A DNA stretch of 64,000 bases, from contig RHPI01002615.1 of the NCBI GenBank assembly GCA_009103225.1, positions 295,723 to 359,722 on the forward strand, read 5' to 3'. The stretch comes from Chlorokybus atmophyticus. Lineage: Eukaryota > Streptophyta > Chlorokybophyceae > Chlorokybales > Chlorokybaceae. The first letter of the stretch is position 1. Each line of letters begins with the position of its first letter. Positions 1 to 10,755 of the stretch are shown here, piece by piece. A model generated the notes under the pieces. That model was not told the DNA's origin and made no database searches. It saw only the letters and a list, made by a program, of their open reading frames with translations. The translations under genes were made by a program, and so were the position numbers.

Positions 1-50
<50 letters not shown>

Positions 51-63
51 CGCGCGCGCGCGC
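1..63. repeat. (GA)n then (CG)n simple repeat
   Basis: About 46 bases of alternating AG are followed by about 17 bases of alternating CG. It lies within an intron (or at the contig edge) of the glycosyltransferase gene whose exon ends at 85. The CG part is alternating purine/pyrimidine and could adopt Z-DNA. Confidence 0.95.
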
Positions 64-84
64 AAACACTCCCCCAACCCGCAC

Positions 85-234
85 CTGTTTGATGGGGATG
101 ATGTCGAGGGAGACAGAGCTGTGCTTGAGGAGGGAAAGGCGGCAGACCTGGTAGGCGATGTCCTCGCGGGAGTCGTACCCAATGAAGATCTTCAGCGGGG
201 TGCTCTCGCCCGCCACCTCTGGCAGCTTGCGAGC
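85..234 (-). CDS. Glycosyltransferase-like protein, one internal exon (partial)
   Basis: One exon of exactly 50 codons is bounded by a TTTTCAG acceptor (minus strand, just above 234) and an AAACAG|GTGCGG donor (below 85). It encodes a segment with the motif KIFIGYDSREDIAYQVCRLS followed by LLKHSS. This resembles the N-terminal beta-strand and donor-binding region of a family of small glycosyltransferases whose members start with I-[FI]-IGFD-RE-A-YHV. The rest of the gene lies left of the window (downstream) and possibly between 235 and 800 (upstream), where I found no convincing earlier exon. Donor sugar and acceptor cannot be inferred. Confidence 0.6.
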
Positions 235-807
235 CTGAAAACCAACCAATTAATCAACCAACTGCAAAAACCATAAACGGAACAACTCCAGCGTGTTGGC
301 GCTAGCTTCACATTATCTCCATACCTCTCCAGGCTGGGGAGTGCAGGGTGGAGCTGGAGATGCGAGGCCCATTGTGGCAGCGAGGAGGCTAAGCTTAGCT
401 GAGAGGGGTGGTTGATACGTGGGTTTGAATCAGGGATGGCGAGAGCTATTCCTATCACAGACAAGCACAGCAGTCTCAACCAGGCGGCGACGTATTGCAC
501 AGAGTGAGCCAGGAGTTGCACTGCGGTGATGCCGCCGCTATATGGTTGTTGGTGGTGGGCTGCACTTGGCAAGGGGTGGGCTAAATCAGGAGCAGCACGT
601 GATGGCCACGAGTTGGACACACGGTAGGTTATGCCAGACACACATTAGGTACGTGACATGTATCACCGTACGTCGCGTAGAGTGACGCAACTGGCGACAT
701 AACGTCATCGTGCCAAGTCGTCATGTCACAATAACATGTGATATACGTAAAATATTTATTATTTAAAATATTTATATAAGTAACAATCTGCTCTCTCGAC
801 ATCAACA
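235..807. other. Spacer upstream of tRNA-Gly; no gene recognised
   Basis: Probably holds intron and 5' sequence of the minus-strand glycosyltransferase. A short AT-rich stretch (about 735-785) directly precedes the tRNA. No ORF here shows protein-like composition with usable splice sites. Confidence 0.4.
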
Positions 808-879
808 GCGTGTGTAGTCCAACGGTTAGGATAATTGCCTTCCAAGCAATAGACCCGGGTTCGACTCCCGGCACACGCA
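808..879 (+). tRNA. tRNA-Gly (anticodon UCC)
   Basis: The 72-nt cloverleaf is complete. The acceptor stem GCGTGTG (808-814) pairs with CACACGC (872-878), with discriminator A at 879. The A box is TAGTCCAACGGTTAGG, the anticodon loop is CTTCCAA with TCC as anticodon, and the B box/T arm is GGGTTCGACTCCC. There is no intron. CCA is not encoded, as expected in a eukaryotic nuclear tRNA. Confidence 0.95.
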
Positions 880-989
880 CGTCATCCGTTTTGCCGTTTT
901 CATTATGCGGGCGCGTGTGCTCCATTTATGAGCCGCTCCATGCACTGCAGCGGCGGTGGCGGTGGTCGGCGCGGTGGTGGCGGCGGCGG

Positions 990-2521
990 ATGACTGGGTT
1001 GGAACTTGAGCGCATCCAGCACGGAGTAGCCGACGTCGAGTTCAAGGCAGACATATTTGTTTCTTGGTTTGTTTTCGTGTCTGTTGTTGTCCTCGTAGTA
1101 GTAGAGTCAAATCACCTTGACTGAGAGCATGTTGGGACGCATGAGTGGCTGTGTACCTTATACTCATGCTTGAAGGTAATGGCCGCTGAGCTGCAATATA
1201 CTTGCCGACCTACTTATTTCTCAGATATTGATTGAAAAGCTTTGACGTTTTGTTTGGTCAAGCCAGGAGGCATGTGTCGCCCAAAGCAAATAGAGCACAT
1301 GCTGACAAAATTCATGTGCTACGACGTATGCACGCCCTTTCTACGCAAGCATGTGGTTATCGCATTTGGGTTTGACATGAGCTGCAGGGTTTGACGCCAA
1401 AGTTTATACTACATAGTTGCATCATGGCAGCTTGTGTTGCATGCAGGTGTCACGTACGGAGCGTCAATTCCTCTCCAGCTGGGAGAAAGCGCTGCTTCTC
1501 GCAGCCTTAGCGCTTGCAACATACCAGATACATACCCACTGGGTGAGCTCGCAATGTTTGGTGTCCACTCGTTCACTCTACTGAAGTGATTGCATGATCC
1601 AGATCTCATGTTCTCATGCAGAGGTTGTCCTGGGTAGCGCTGGTTCGCACCCAAAGCGTCGTGCTTTCCATAGCCGCACTGCTGGTTTTGATTGCCAGGA
1701 AGCTGCTGCAAGTGCGGTCAGGTAATCACATTGTGTGGTTGTTGACTGAGAAGGTTTATATGTGTATGGAGTGTTCAGCAGGTGGCATGTGGATCACGTC
1801 CAGTGTCATGCATGTGTGGGTGTGGGTGTGGGTGTGGGTGTGGATGCATGCGTGCCTGCGTATGCGTCCACGCACCTGCTTGTGTGTGTTAGTCCTTATG
1901 TTAAATTTTCTTAAGTTAGGCTTGAGGTTTGTTCACGGACGCGTGAACAAACCTCAAGCCTACAGCTGTTGTCTGCTGCTTGCTGTTACTCAATCTCAGC
2001 ATTGGCATGCAGAGTCCCTGCTGGTGCTGCGCGGTGTTGGAGTGCAGCTATGCACCACATACTACAGGTATTTCCACGCCAACGCTTACAATAGCTCGAC
2101 ACAGTTCATCACTCGCGGATTGTTGTTGTTGTTCATGGTTTGCTGCATGTTTGATGCTCAACTATTTGTATGTCTGCCAGCGGGCTGTCATCCTTCACCT
2201 TCCTTGACATCGAGCGCGTGCGTGCTCTCGTCATCAACGAGGCCATCGGGGCAGTCACCTGTCACTTCTACATGGCGATCATCGTGGAGGGCAGCGACAG
2301 CATGACACTCGTGTTTCCGGTGAGGGGTGAATGGGACTTGTTGGAATGTTGATGCAATACACATAGCATACTCACCACTGACTGGGGCTCCTCTCTTTCT
2401 GGACCAGAAGCTGCTGCCCAGGATAGCAATCCTGCGCAAAGTGTATCAGGAGGCCCACCCGGCAATGTTCCCACAAGAATGGCGTGCGTGCGTGCAGTGG
2501 GTTAACGAGCATATGCAGTGA
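990..2521 (+). CDS. PIGH: PIG-H, subunit H of GPI-GlcNAc transferase
   Basis: Subunit of the ER-membrane complex that transfers GlcNAc from UDP-GlcNAc to phosphatidylinositol, the first step of GPI-anchor synthesis. Exons: 990-about 1046 (tentative), 1447-1542, 1622-1721, 2013-2067, 2181-2319, 2408-2521; phases agree from the second exon to the TGA. The protein has the family's usual length (about 186 aa). Two hydrophobic segments come first (around WEKALLLAALALATYQIHTHW and VVLSIAALLVLIARKLL). The PIG-H domain follows, with ESLLVLRGVGVQL, then VRALVINEAIG, and LLPRIAILRKVYQEAHP near the C-terminus. The first exon is the weak point: its donor would be a GC (AAG|GCAGAC at 1047) or a poor GT at 1059. 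A 20-bp-arm hairpin lies in the intron before the ESLLVL exon. Confidence 0.88.
1917..1962. repeat. Perfect inverted repeat (hairpin), 20-bp arms
   Basis: Arms 1917-1936 and 1943-1962 are exact reverse complements with a 6-nt loop. It is located inside a PIG-H intron. The stem starts TAGGCTTGAGG and is unrelated in sequence to the other hairpins in the window. Confidence 0.95.
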
Positions 2522-3644
2522 CTCGGAGTGTTGTTACCCACACCACTTGCCACGCTTGACAGCTATCAGCAATGCCATGGTTGCACGCTTCCTTGACTCA
2601 CATTTGCTGTACATTCATCATTCAGTGTAGGCTGCAAGAGGTCGAGTTGTGCTACGCCCTCTGTCTGGAAGCATGTGTGTCCTCTTGTGGTCGTTTGGCT
2701 GTGATCATATTTCTGGCTACTGTTGTGAAGCCTGCATGCGATACATGATCATCACACCCAGGACAGGTCACACAAATGCCTTGTTGCAGCTGATACGGGG
2801 ATTTCAGCAATTTGAGTCCAAACATTGCGGAAATAACTCGAGGAGAAGAGCTGCTGCCACTGCGCGACACCAACAGGAGCCTTCAACGTCAAGGTGACAA
2901 TACCATAATGGTACTATCTATTTGTCATGAAGACCTTTTCAACTTGTAGTTTCTTTTTCGTCATAGGCCCGACAGCCCCCCATCCGCCCCCAGAAACTTT
3001 GCGTACTTTTGTCATAAACGCGGCAAACGCTGCTATTAGTGTACGGTTTGGTATCATGGGTACCATTTACTTATACAATGAGGTGCAAGGTATAGCCGCG
3101 CCGAAACCTTAGCGGCGAGTTTATTAGAGTTTGTCGCCGCTGCTTGGGCAACTAGTTTCTTGTTTCGTCTCTGCCACTTTGGCCAGATTTTCATGACACA
3201 TAGTTCATACCACTACAGTAGTGAAGGGGAGAGATACCTGAGGATGTAAACCTCAATTGGAGGATGAAATACCTGTAATGGGTGTGTTCCAAAGCCGGCA
3301 AGTTGTGCCAATTTTGGAGTTGGCAGTGGTTTTCGCGCATTGCTTCCCTTTTAGCGTGTTCACCAATATGATATTGCAACATGACGCAGGCTCAGTTATA
3401 AGACACCACTGTTACACGCCATTGCCCACAACAACACTGTATACTTCGTCACTTCAAACAAGTCCACACTGTTGTCAACATGGACAGGAACTGCGTGCAA
3501 TTGGTGCAGGTTCCACTGAACCTGCACCAATTCAGTCGAACCTGCACCTGATGTGTACCATTGTTATACCAACAGTAGCAAACAAACCCCTTCGTTGAGG
3601 AACCCTCTGCCAACCCTGTAGGTGAACATCTTCTCCCCTCCCTC
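2522..3644. other. Convergent 3' spacer between PIG-H and prefoldin
   Basis: Two genes converge here, so this holds the two 3' UTRs. It contains a hairpin at 3499-3532 (15-bp arms, 4-nt loop). No coding exon is recognisable. Confidence 0.5.
3499..3532. repeat. Perfect inverted repeat, 15-bp arms
   Basis: AATTGGTGCAGGTTC (3499-3513), a 4-nt loop, then its exact reverse complement (3518-3532). A further partial copy of the right arm (GAACCTGCACC) follows at about 3539. Confidence 0.95.
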
Positions 3645-4745
3645 TCAAGCCCTCTCGTGCGCTCCCACCAGCACGCCTTGAGTCGCCCCACCCCCTCCCC
3701 CTCCTCCTCCTCCACCGCTGTCCGCCTCATCCCTCGAGCGCACGCGTATCTTGTACTTGGTCGCCAGGGCCTGCAGCTCTGCGTTCTTGGACTGCGTCTG
3801 AGACTGGAGACGACCGATCACGTCCACGAGGGAGTCGCGATTGCGACGCACGGCCGGGAGGACCTGGATTGGGAATAGAGAGTGGTTGTGAGAGTGTGGG
3901 AAGGAATGTTGTTTGTCACAAAGCGAGTTACAAGCGAGAACAATGCCATCACATGCTTTGTATGAATTGAGCAGCCAACACTGTGAATTGACTTATGCGC
4001 GTGTGCTTTTAGCTGGTCAACGCCATTGCCTTCATGAATGACTGATGTGATAGCGATCAACTTCATCAATCCACTCATGGTCACAACCATAGCAGCTTGG
4101 CCATAAAATGCAGATACCCATCATCATCATCATCATCATGGCATTACCTCGCCGACGTTGCGTTCGACGAGGACGCCGCCAACGAGCCTGTAGCACCTGC
4201 GCTCCGTGGGCAGCTTCTCAATGGCGGAGATAACGAGCTCATGCTCAGATCGCTCCATGTCCAGCTCTGTCACCTGCAATCCCGTGCAATGCCTCAGGTG
4301 TGTTGCTTGTGTGCACGTATGCGGCAAAGCATGCACAATCAATACAAACCAAGGGCTGTGCGAAGGTGTCCATGCATATCCAACAAAAACAACAACAGTA
4401 ATCTGATTATGACAAGCAACACAGCACAAAGCAAGGAAGAAGGAAAGAAACTGCAACTTAATGCTATGACTACGTTTATGCAAGGGTAGAAGCAACAGAT
4501 CTAGAGCATCAAGCTGCATCGTGTGAATGCCATGCCTGTAAAGCCGTGACTTGCCAAACAATATACAAATAAAGGAACTTCAAAATCAACAACTACGAAA
4601 CTACTGAAAGTTGCAAGGGTAATGCGCATCAACAGCCGTGAATGCATGGTGCATCGCCAACCTTGGCCCACAAGGCCTGGATCTCCTGCCGGAGCTCATT
4701 GAATCTGTTGATAACTGCAGCTTCGCTCGGCAAACCGTCCCCCAT
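3645..4745 (-). CDS. PFDN2: Prefoldin subunit 2 (beta-type)
   Basis: Beta-type subunit of the hexameric prefoldin co-chaperone that hands nascent actin and tubulin to the CCT chaperonin in the cytosol. Minus-strand exons: 4745-4662, 4273-4148, 3863-3645, all phase 0, giving 142 aa. The N-terminal helix is NRFNELRQEIQALWAK. The hallmark loop is ERSEHELVISAIEKL then RRCYRLVGGVLVERNVGEV. The C-terminal coiled-coil helix ends ELQALATKYKIRVR. I chose the ATG at 4745 because it gives the family's normal length; upstream in-frame codons contain no ATG. An unusual low-complexity tail with about ten consecutive Gly follows the conserved end. A telo-box-like AAACCCTAG (4818-4826) sits about 75 bp upstream of the start codon. 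Confidence 0.95.
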
Positions 4746-5522
4746 TGCGCCGCCGCACAGCGCACTTGCGCTCAGCTGCTCCCTTGCCTGACCCTTTAAC
4801 AAACCTCCACCCTGCCCAAACCCTAGCGGCCTCACCACCTTGCAGCCCTTGAAGAAATTCTTCTGTTTAATGTGAGTCTACTTTACCAGACCACCAGCGC
4901 AACAAACAGCAGCGGAATGGGCGCCGTCAGCGCCGACAACGACACGCACAGCTATGCCCACAGTGACAACGCCGCCCCATGGCGGGAAGGCGCTTGTGCG
5001 CCATGCGCATAAGCAGTGCGTCTTGTGCGAGCGGCCCATCATGTGAGGCTTGTGCGCGTTGTGCGCTAGTGATGAGTCACCACTGATGACGCCACGTCAG
5101 CCAAGCTTAAGGAGATCCCCGCCGGCTGGTCAGTGTTAACCGCGCCACTAACCACCAAAATAACGTCGAATTTACACAGCGTTACCGATAAGCTCTCTAC
5201 TACCACCAGATATTGGCGATATCTTTCTGAGTTGGTGTGTGAGATCCAGAATCTCAATTCTCACAACTCGGTTGGAGAGCGCCATTACGGCAATAGTAAC
5301 TGAGATTACTGCTTGCCCAAGTTAGCCGCGGTGTTGGCGGCGAAGGTGTTGGCGGTGTAGGTGGCGATATTGCCGGTGTGATCGAAGCTAGGCTGCGTGG
5401 TACTTTGTCAACAAGGTGAGCGTGCTGAGCGTGATTCCGGTTCAGCCGTTGATTCTACGTCAACAGCTGGTGCACGAGCCGTTTTGACACTCCGGTACTT
5501 GGTGTGCGTGGTTGCAGTGAAC
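4746..5522. other. Divergent promoter region, PFDN2 (-) / ferritin (+)
   Basis: Head-to-head spacer of 777 bp. It includes G+C-rich sequence near 4910-5060 and the ferritin 5' region. No RNA gene or exon recognised. Confidence 0.5.
4818..4826 (-). promoter_or_regulatory. Telo-box-like motif upstream of PFDN2
   Basis: AAACCCTAG occurs in the presumed 5' UTR/promoter of prefoldin 2. The same motif occurs upstream of several other genes here (16845-16853, 29342-29350, 33696-33704). In plants, AAACCCTA boxes are known near starts of translation and housekeeping genes; use as a regulatory site here is inference. Confidence 0.4.
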
Positions 5523-7545
5523 ATGGCGGTGTCGTCGTTGGTGATGTCGGCGTCAACAGCAAAGTTGGCAGTCTCGGCTGCCAGCTTCAGCACGGGTAAG
5601 GCTGTGCAGCCCACGGCTGTCCGCCAGCAGCAGCAGCGCGTGGCGCCAGCTGGCGGCAGGCGAAGCCTGGTCGTGCGTGCTGAAGGCATGCGCACAGAGA
5701 CGGAAACGATTCACTCTGATGACAAGGTTTGTTCTACACATGCATGGGTTTGCAACTCAACATTTGCCAGCTGGTTAGCGTTTTGCGTACTGATTGGCTG
5801 CGGCAATTGCAGCTCTTCAGGGTGTCCGGCGAGAACGGTGTTAATGCCATGGTCGCCCTTGCGAAGCAGCAGATTAGCTATGTAAGTGACTATTAACCAT
5901 ATCACGGCTGCATGCATGCATACGTGCATGCATTGTCAACTCATAGCGACTGCCTGCATGCATGCAGTCAGTGTATAGGTGACCATGCATGTTATAAGCC
6001 TACTTTGCTAGGTTTGCTGAGGAGTTCTTGTCCAACCTTCTGTTCCACTGCAGGTTGATGAAAGGCTGCCAGAGTCCATCGCTCGTATGAACTACCCTAC
6101 CATTTCCGAACAGCTTGTCAATGAGCAGATTAAGTAAGCTACCAGCACAAGCACGCGTTGTTCTTGTCTCGAAGCCATCGTGACTTTTAGCTTTCACTGT
6201 GGCACGTGCGTGCACATTGACTGTGTGGGCTGCAGTTGCGGATGCAGATTAAGGTGCTGTTTTTGACTTATGTAGTCGTTTCTTTGCAGCATTTTCTACA
6301 ACGTGCAGTACATCGCACACTCGCTCTACGCTTACTTCAACAGGGACAACGTAGCATTGTATGGACTGGCCAAGTAAGCCTGTGGTACCTTACGCCACTT
6401 GTGCAGTTGACCTTGATGGCTGAGTGTTCTCCCTGTCTATCTACAGGTACTACAAGCAGTTGAGTGACCGGGAGAGGGGTCGAGCAGAGATGCTGATGAG
6501 TTATCAGGTACATAGCCCCCCTGTCGCCACACAAAAACAGTTCAACAATGCACACCAGTAATACGCACGCATGCAAGTATGCGCGGGCGACTGGCCTCCA
6601 CGCACAGGCACGCAGATATATAGGCACATGTGCGCACAGATGCATTGGTCTCGCCTATCTAGGCTTTACCACCTGAGAAAGCCGATTTTCCATTTCAAAC
6701 ATGAGCGTCGTGGTGTCCAGCACACGCAAGACTGTGTCTTGAGTGTGCTAGCCAGGACGATGCACGTCTCGCGTCCGAGATGTTTAGTCCGGTTAAGCTG
6801 TTGCTGTATTGTGCTGTACAGGACACTGACTACCTTGTATGGTACAGAACGAGCGCGGCGGTAGGGTGAAGCTCCAAAACATTGTGAAGCCAGACCTGGA
6901 CCTGAACCAGGAGCAGGGCAACAAAGGCGATGCTCTATACGCACTGGAGCTCACACTTGCGCTGCACAAAATGGTCAACGAGAAGCTGTTGTATGCAGTG
7001 GAGGTATGCACTGAGCAGCCATGGTGCTGGATTAACTCGTGCATTTATACCATGCCTGCGGTTGCATGTACTGGTTGTCTGCGTGCTTGTTTTGTGCATG
7101 CACGTAATGCTCATGGAAAATGCTGCTCACTGCTTTTCCTGTGCAGGTTGGCACAGAGCAGAAAGATGCGGAGATGGAAGACTTTTTCAAGTCTAACTTT
7201 CTGCATCAACAGGTAGGCAGACCAGTGATATGTGCATAGGTATGTGCACACATGTTGCCTGCAACTTTGCGAGCTGATGTAGGCTCGCCATGTCTGTCTG
7301 AGCTCAACACATAACCGCTGTTGCAGGTGCAATACATCAAACAGCTCGCGCACTACATCTCGCAGCTGAGGCGCGTCGGCCCTGGGCACGGTGCGTGGTG
7401 CTGCTGTCGACTGAAAGCTGGCAGTCTGCTTTGTCTTTTGTGTTGTGTTGGTTGGTTACAGTGTGCAATCAAAGCGCTTGGTCTCATATGTTCCTCTGCA
7501 GGTACATGGCACTGGGACCAGGAGCTCAACGAGTCTCTTGAATAG
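5523..7545 (+). CDS. FER1: Plastid-type ferritin with altered ferroxidase centre
   Basis: 24-mer iron-storage cage protein. Exons: 5523-5726, 5813-5881, 6054-6133, 6290-6373, 6447-6507, 6848-7003, 7147-7212, 7327-7390, 7502-7545; phases agree throughout, 275 aa. An Ala/Ser/Arg-rich transit-peptide-like N-terminus ends near RRSLVVRAE. The four-helix ferritin fold then shows [46 protein letters not shown] and [14 protein letters not shown]. Compared with human H-ferritin numbering, ligand positions read E27 to Phe, Y34 to Ala, E62 kept, H65 to Arg, E107 to His, Q141 kept. The fold is therefore intact but the canonical di-iron ferroxidase site is largely lost, as in light-chain (L-type) subunits. 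The 3' UTR probably extends several hundred bases. The ferritin assignment is certain; the catalytic consequence is inference. Confidence 0.95.
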
Positions 7546-8949
7546 ACAGTGAAAGTGGCTTCACACAAGTGGTGTGAGGCATGCAGGGGTACATTTTGCA
7601 GCAGTTGTAGAGTGTATGGGTTAGATTGTGGCCTGCGTGTTTTGGCTGCGAAATGGTGACAGACGTGGTGTAAGTGCGAGCTTGTGGTACAATCCGTGTC
7701 AACATAAGCAACTGACAACTGTTTGCCGTTTGCTACCACATGTACAGCTATACCCCACGGCCAGATATCTGCTAGCTTCTCTATTTGGTGTAAATTTGAT
7801 GTGTGTTCATGGCGAAATGGCGGCGTCTGCTTTGTGTACCGCTGTAACATGTATAGAGGTTGTTGATTTATTACAGCATGTAGCCCTGCGCGTATCTTGT
7901 ATACCAACTTGTACAACACCACCAAGCTATATTCACTGCTTGTTTACCCACCACTACAATACTCTACTCCTGCTCATTAGGTATGCGCATTGTTGGCTGA
8001 TTACGTTTATTTGGCATATTATTGTAAGAGGTTTCTGCTGTCTTAGCACCTTTTACAACAAAGCGTGATATTGTTAAGAACTGTTATATAAAGCTTGACA
8101 GTGGAAAGTTTGTGCTCATGTTCAACATACTCTAAATAGCATACGAGCTTCCAGATTTGCTGTGTATCAAGTCCAATAAATGTCCAGAGGGGGTTACATT
8201 AATAAAACGATGTCAATTGCTATACTTCAATCCCAACATTGAAACATTAACGAGTTGCCCATGCTATTGGTATTGACAAACCATGTGGGTTGATATGAGA
8301 CATATATCACGAAAGTATTTATGTCAAATAGGTGGATGTGTGTTAAAGCTGCTGCTGGATGTTACATAACGGTATATGCTGCCTACTTTATATCTTAATG
8401 CTGGTATATACGACATGCCTTGTCATTCAGGTCTTAAGTGGACATGATGTAAGGCCGGAAGGGGTCAGGATTGCGCAGCAGGCAGCAGAGGCGGCTGGGG
8501 CCAAGTGTTGCAGAGTTCGGGTCGTGTAGTTGTCGATACATTGCTGCGTGCTGGTCCAAGTTGTTATGTATGCAGACATTTGCTGACATGCCTAACTTCA
8601 GCCTTTCATTGACTACGCTATGCAGGTGGTGGTTGGGTGTGTTGGTCCTCTCTGCCTACTCCTTGCTGCTATACACGCCCACTTGCTGCTGCCTGAGGGT
8701 CTTTGAGTCTGGTGTCTTGTTGTTTGCTCTTATTATGGTAGGCCATGCATAGCTCTGCCTTGGCCCCCATGTCGTTGCATGACTACTCTGGTGCTTGCGG
8801 ACTACATGCCAATTGCTTTAGGGTTTGCCACGTGCAAGCTTTGTGTGTTACGAACTCTATATTATCAGATGTAAACACAAATCAACATGACGATGTGAGC
8901 CGCCGAGGCAGCGAAGCAATGCAAGTTTAGCAATCACCCGTCAGGTGAC
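7546..8949. other. Ferritin 3' UTR and spacer; no further gene recognised
   Basis: T-rich sequence with TGTAA-type candidate polyadenylation signals (for example GGTGTAA near 7789). An AAACCCTA-type motif (TTTAGGGTTT, about 8817) lies without a recognisable gene next to it. ORFs near 8471-8752 encode hydrophobic stretches but have no convincing gene structure. Confidence 0.4.
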
Positions 8950-9119
8950 ACCTTCCATACGTTGATAATAGTTGCGGACAGCATGCTCAAGGAATTCTGC
9001 CATTACGTGCTGCGCATGTGCGTGCAATCCAAGGGTGCACAGGCGGAGCTGCACCGGTTGAAGGGGGCCTGCGGCTGTGGCGGCGAGTGCATGCCATCTG
9101 TAATAAAGGGGGTTCCGAC

Positions 9120-9260
9120 CTGTAATATGTATGATATGGGACATACATGAGGCAGGTGGCTCCCGACTTTTGCTGCCGTAGCCTAGTGGTTGGGGCGCCG
9201 ATATTTTTGTGGTAACGGAGCGGAGAGGCACATGTTCGAATCCCATGGGGGATAGAACTG
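9120..9260 (+). mobile_element. tRNA-derived SINE copy
   Basis: Contains an A-box-like TAGCCTAGTGGTTGG (9179-9193) and B box GTTCGAATCCC (9234-9244) with tRNA-like spacing, but no intact cloverleaf. A shared leader just before the A box (ACTTTTGCTGCCG) recurs in the copies at about 9610-9690 and 10620-10750. These features fit a short interspersed element transcribed by Pol III rather than a tRNA gene. Confidence 0.6.
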
Positions 9261-9574
9261 CTAGTTGCCGTGAAATCGATCCAAGGCAAACATTGGCAAA
9301 TTGATGACTGAAAGTGCCGCGCGGGCTCGCAACCCGTTGAAGCGGCGGTATGACCTACGACCGTCTGAGCGGTCGCAGGCTTGCCGCAATGATTGACTCC
9401 TGGCGCGCAGTGACGAGGGTCCGGTCCCATGGGGATGAGGGTCAGGCATGCGACTTGTCGGTCGCGGATTGGTCGCGGCGAGCTCGATAGATAACATGGG
9501 TAAGTCGCCGTGTTTGGTTCATTCACGGCAATCCCCACTTGTAATGGGTTGAGAGGAATATAAGATACATGGTA

Positions 9575-9735
9575 GGGGGCATATATGAGGCATGTGGCTC
9601 CCCCCCCTACGGCAGCGACTTTTACTAATGTAGCCTAGTGGTTAAGGCGCCGATGTTACACGACCACTAGGCTATGGTAGCAAGAGTCGCTACCATAAGC
9701 GTGGTCTGTTACGATTTACAAAAAGTTGTTACATT
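9575..9735. mobile_element. Two SINE heads in inverted orientation
   Basis: GTAGCCTAGTGGTTAAGG on the plus strand (about 9630-9647) is followed within 20 bp by its reverse complement (ACCACTAGGCTA, about 9664-9675), forming a hairpin. Left flank GACATACATGAGGCA-like sequence matches the copy at 9140-9160. The right half (9660-9732) matches 10680-10752 closely in the same orientation. This looks like head-to-head insertion or template switching within the same SINE family. Confidence 0.55.
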
Positions 9736-9778
9736 CCTCCCTTATTTAACCCGCCACGTTCCCTTTCCGTCAGGCTCT

Positions 9779-9872
9779 CAACACTGAACATGTCACAGCC
9801 CACTCGACCATAAAAGACTTAGTGCTTTTATGGTCGATTTGTGGTAATTTAATGTACCTTCCCGTTACATTC
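9779..9872. repeat. About 85-bp repeat unit, copy 1 (with hairpin)
   Basis: A near-identical copy occurs at 10243-10335. Each copy contains GTCACAGCCCACTCGACC and an internal hairpin with arms CGACCATAAAAG / CTTTTATGGTCG, and ends with a GTTACA-like border. Confidence 0.9.
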
Positions 9873-10199
9873 CCCCCCACTTAAGAACGCTGACGTCCTC
9901 GGCAGCTGGCGCTCTCATCAGCTGGGGAATTTTCTTCCCAGGGGTCTGATTTAGGGTCGGTCACCGGCCCCACCACCCAAGGACCGGCCAATTTAGGTCC
10001 ATACCGGTCAGTGCGCGCATAGCGCGCCGCTGCCGGCCCCACAGGTCGCGTCGCCGCGATAGGCAGGTCGCGCCCTGCCGCGCCGACTGAACTGGTCAGT
10101 TCGGCGCGACTGCCATTAGGCAAGTCGCGACCAATCGATGATGGCACTCATAAAGTGACCATTTACGATTATTGGATCGAGAAACAACGACCGCGGAAT

Positions 10200-10335
10200 T
10201 CGTGTGCAGGCAAGGCAGGAATCGAACCCGGGTCTCAAGCTCCGATGACCAATGTCACAGCCCACTCGACCATAAAAGACTTAGTGCTTTTATGGTCGAT
10301 TTGTGGTAATGTAATGTACCTTTCCGTTACAGAAC
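10200..10335 (-). mobile_element. tRNA-derived SINE (minus strand), includes repeat copy 2
   Basis: On the minus strand an A-box-like TGGTCGAGTGGGCTGTGA is followed by the B box GGGTTCGATTCCTGCC, at tRNA-like distance. Its upstream part is the 85-bp hairpin repeat also present at 9779-9872. This is a second SINE subfamily, different from the TAGCCTAGTGGT type. Confidence 0.55.
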
Positions 10336-10609
10336 ACTAGCTTGCGTGACCGTGCTCACGGCCGCCCACAATCGATCCGCCTGCGGCCTTTCTACGTGCA
10401 ACCGGTCAACGGTTAGTTGGAACAACCATTGACTGAGCTAGCACCGGCCACCCTCACCAGCCTACAATGCGACCTATTATGATAGCGCTGACGCGGCCAT
10501 AACTTAAATCAGCTCGGCGCGCGGGTTGCGAACCCGCGCGCCCAGCCCACGGAAAGTCGTCCGATTGTTTTGGTTCATTTCCCCTTTTATCCTTCCAAGC
10601 AAAGGCCGT

Positions 10610-10755
10610 GTTTTCTATCTCCTTACGAGATTCGAACCCATGACCTCAAATTGCAAAACCAATGTAACCAAGGGGGTTTCGACCACTAGGCTATGGTAGC
10701 AAAAGACGCTACGATGAGTGAGGTCTATCACGATTCATACAACTTTGTTACACCG
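10610..10755 (-). mobile_element. tRNA-derived SINE copy (minus strand)
   Basis: Minus-strand A box TAGCCTAGTGGTCG and B box GGGTTCGAATCTCG. The leader ACGCTACGATG... through GCTACCATAGCC matches the copy ending at 9735. It appears degenerate. Confidence 0.6.

Noticed and set aside
9172-9255. tRNA gene at the A-box/B-box pair
   Set aside because: The stems do not close into a cloverleaf and the unit recurs nearby with variation, fitting a SINE.
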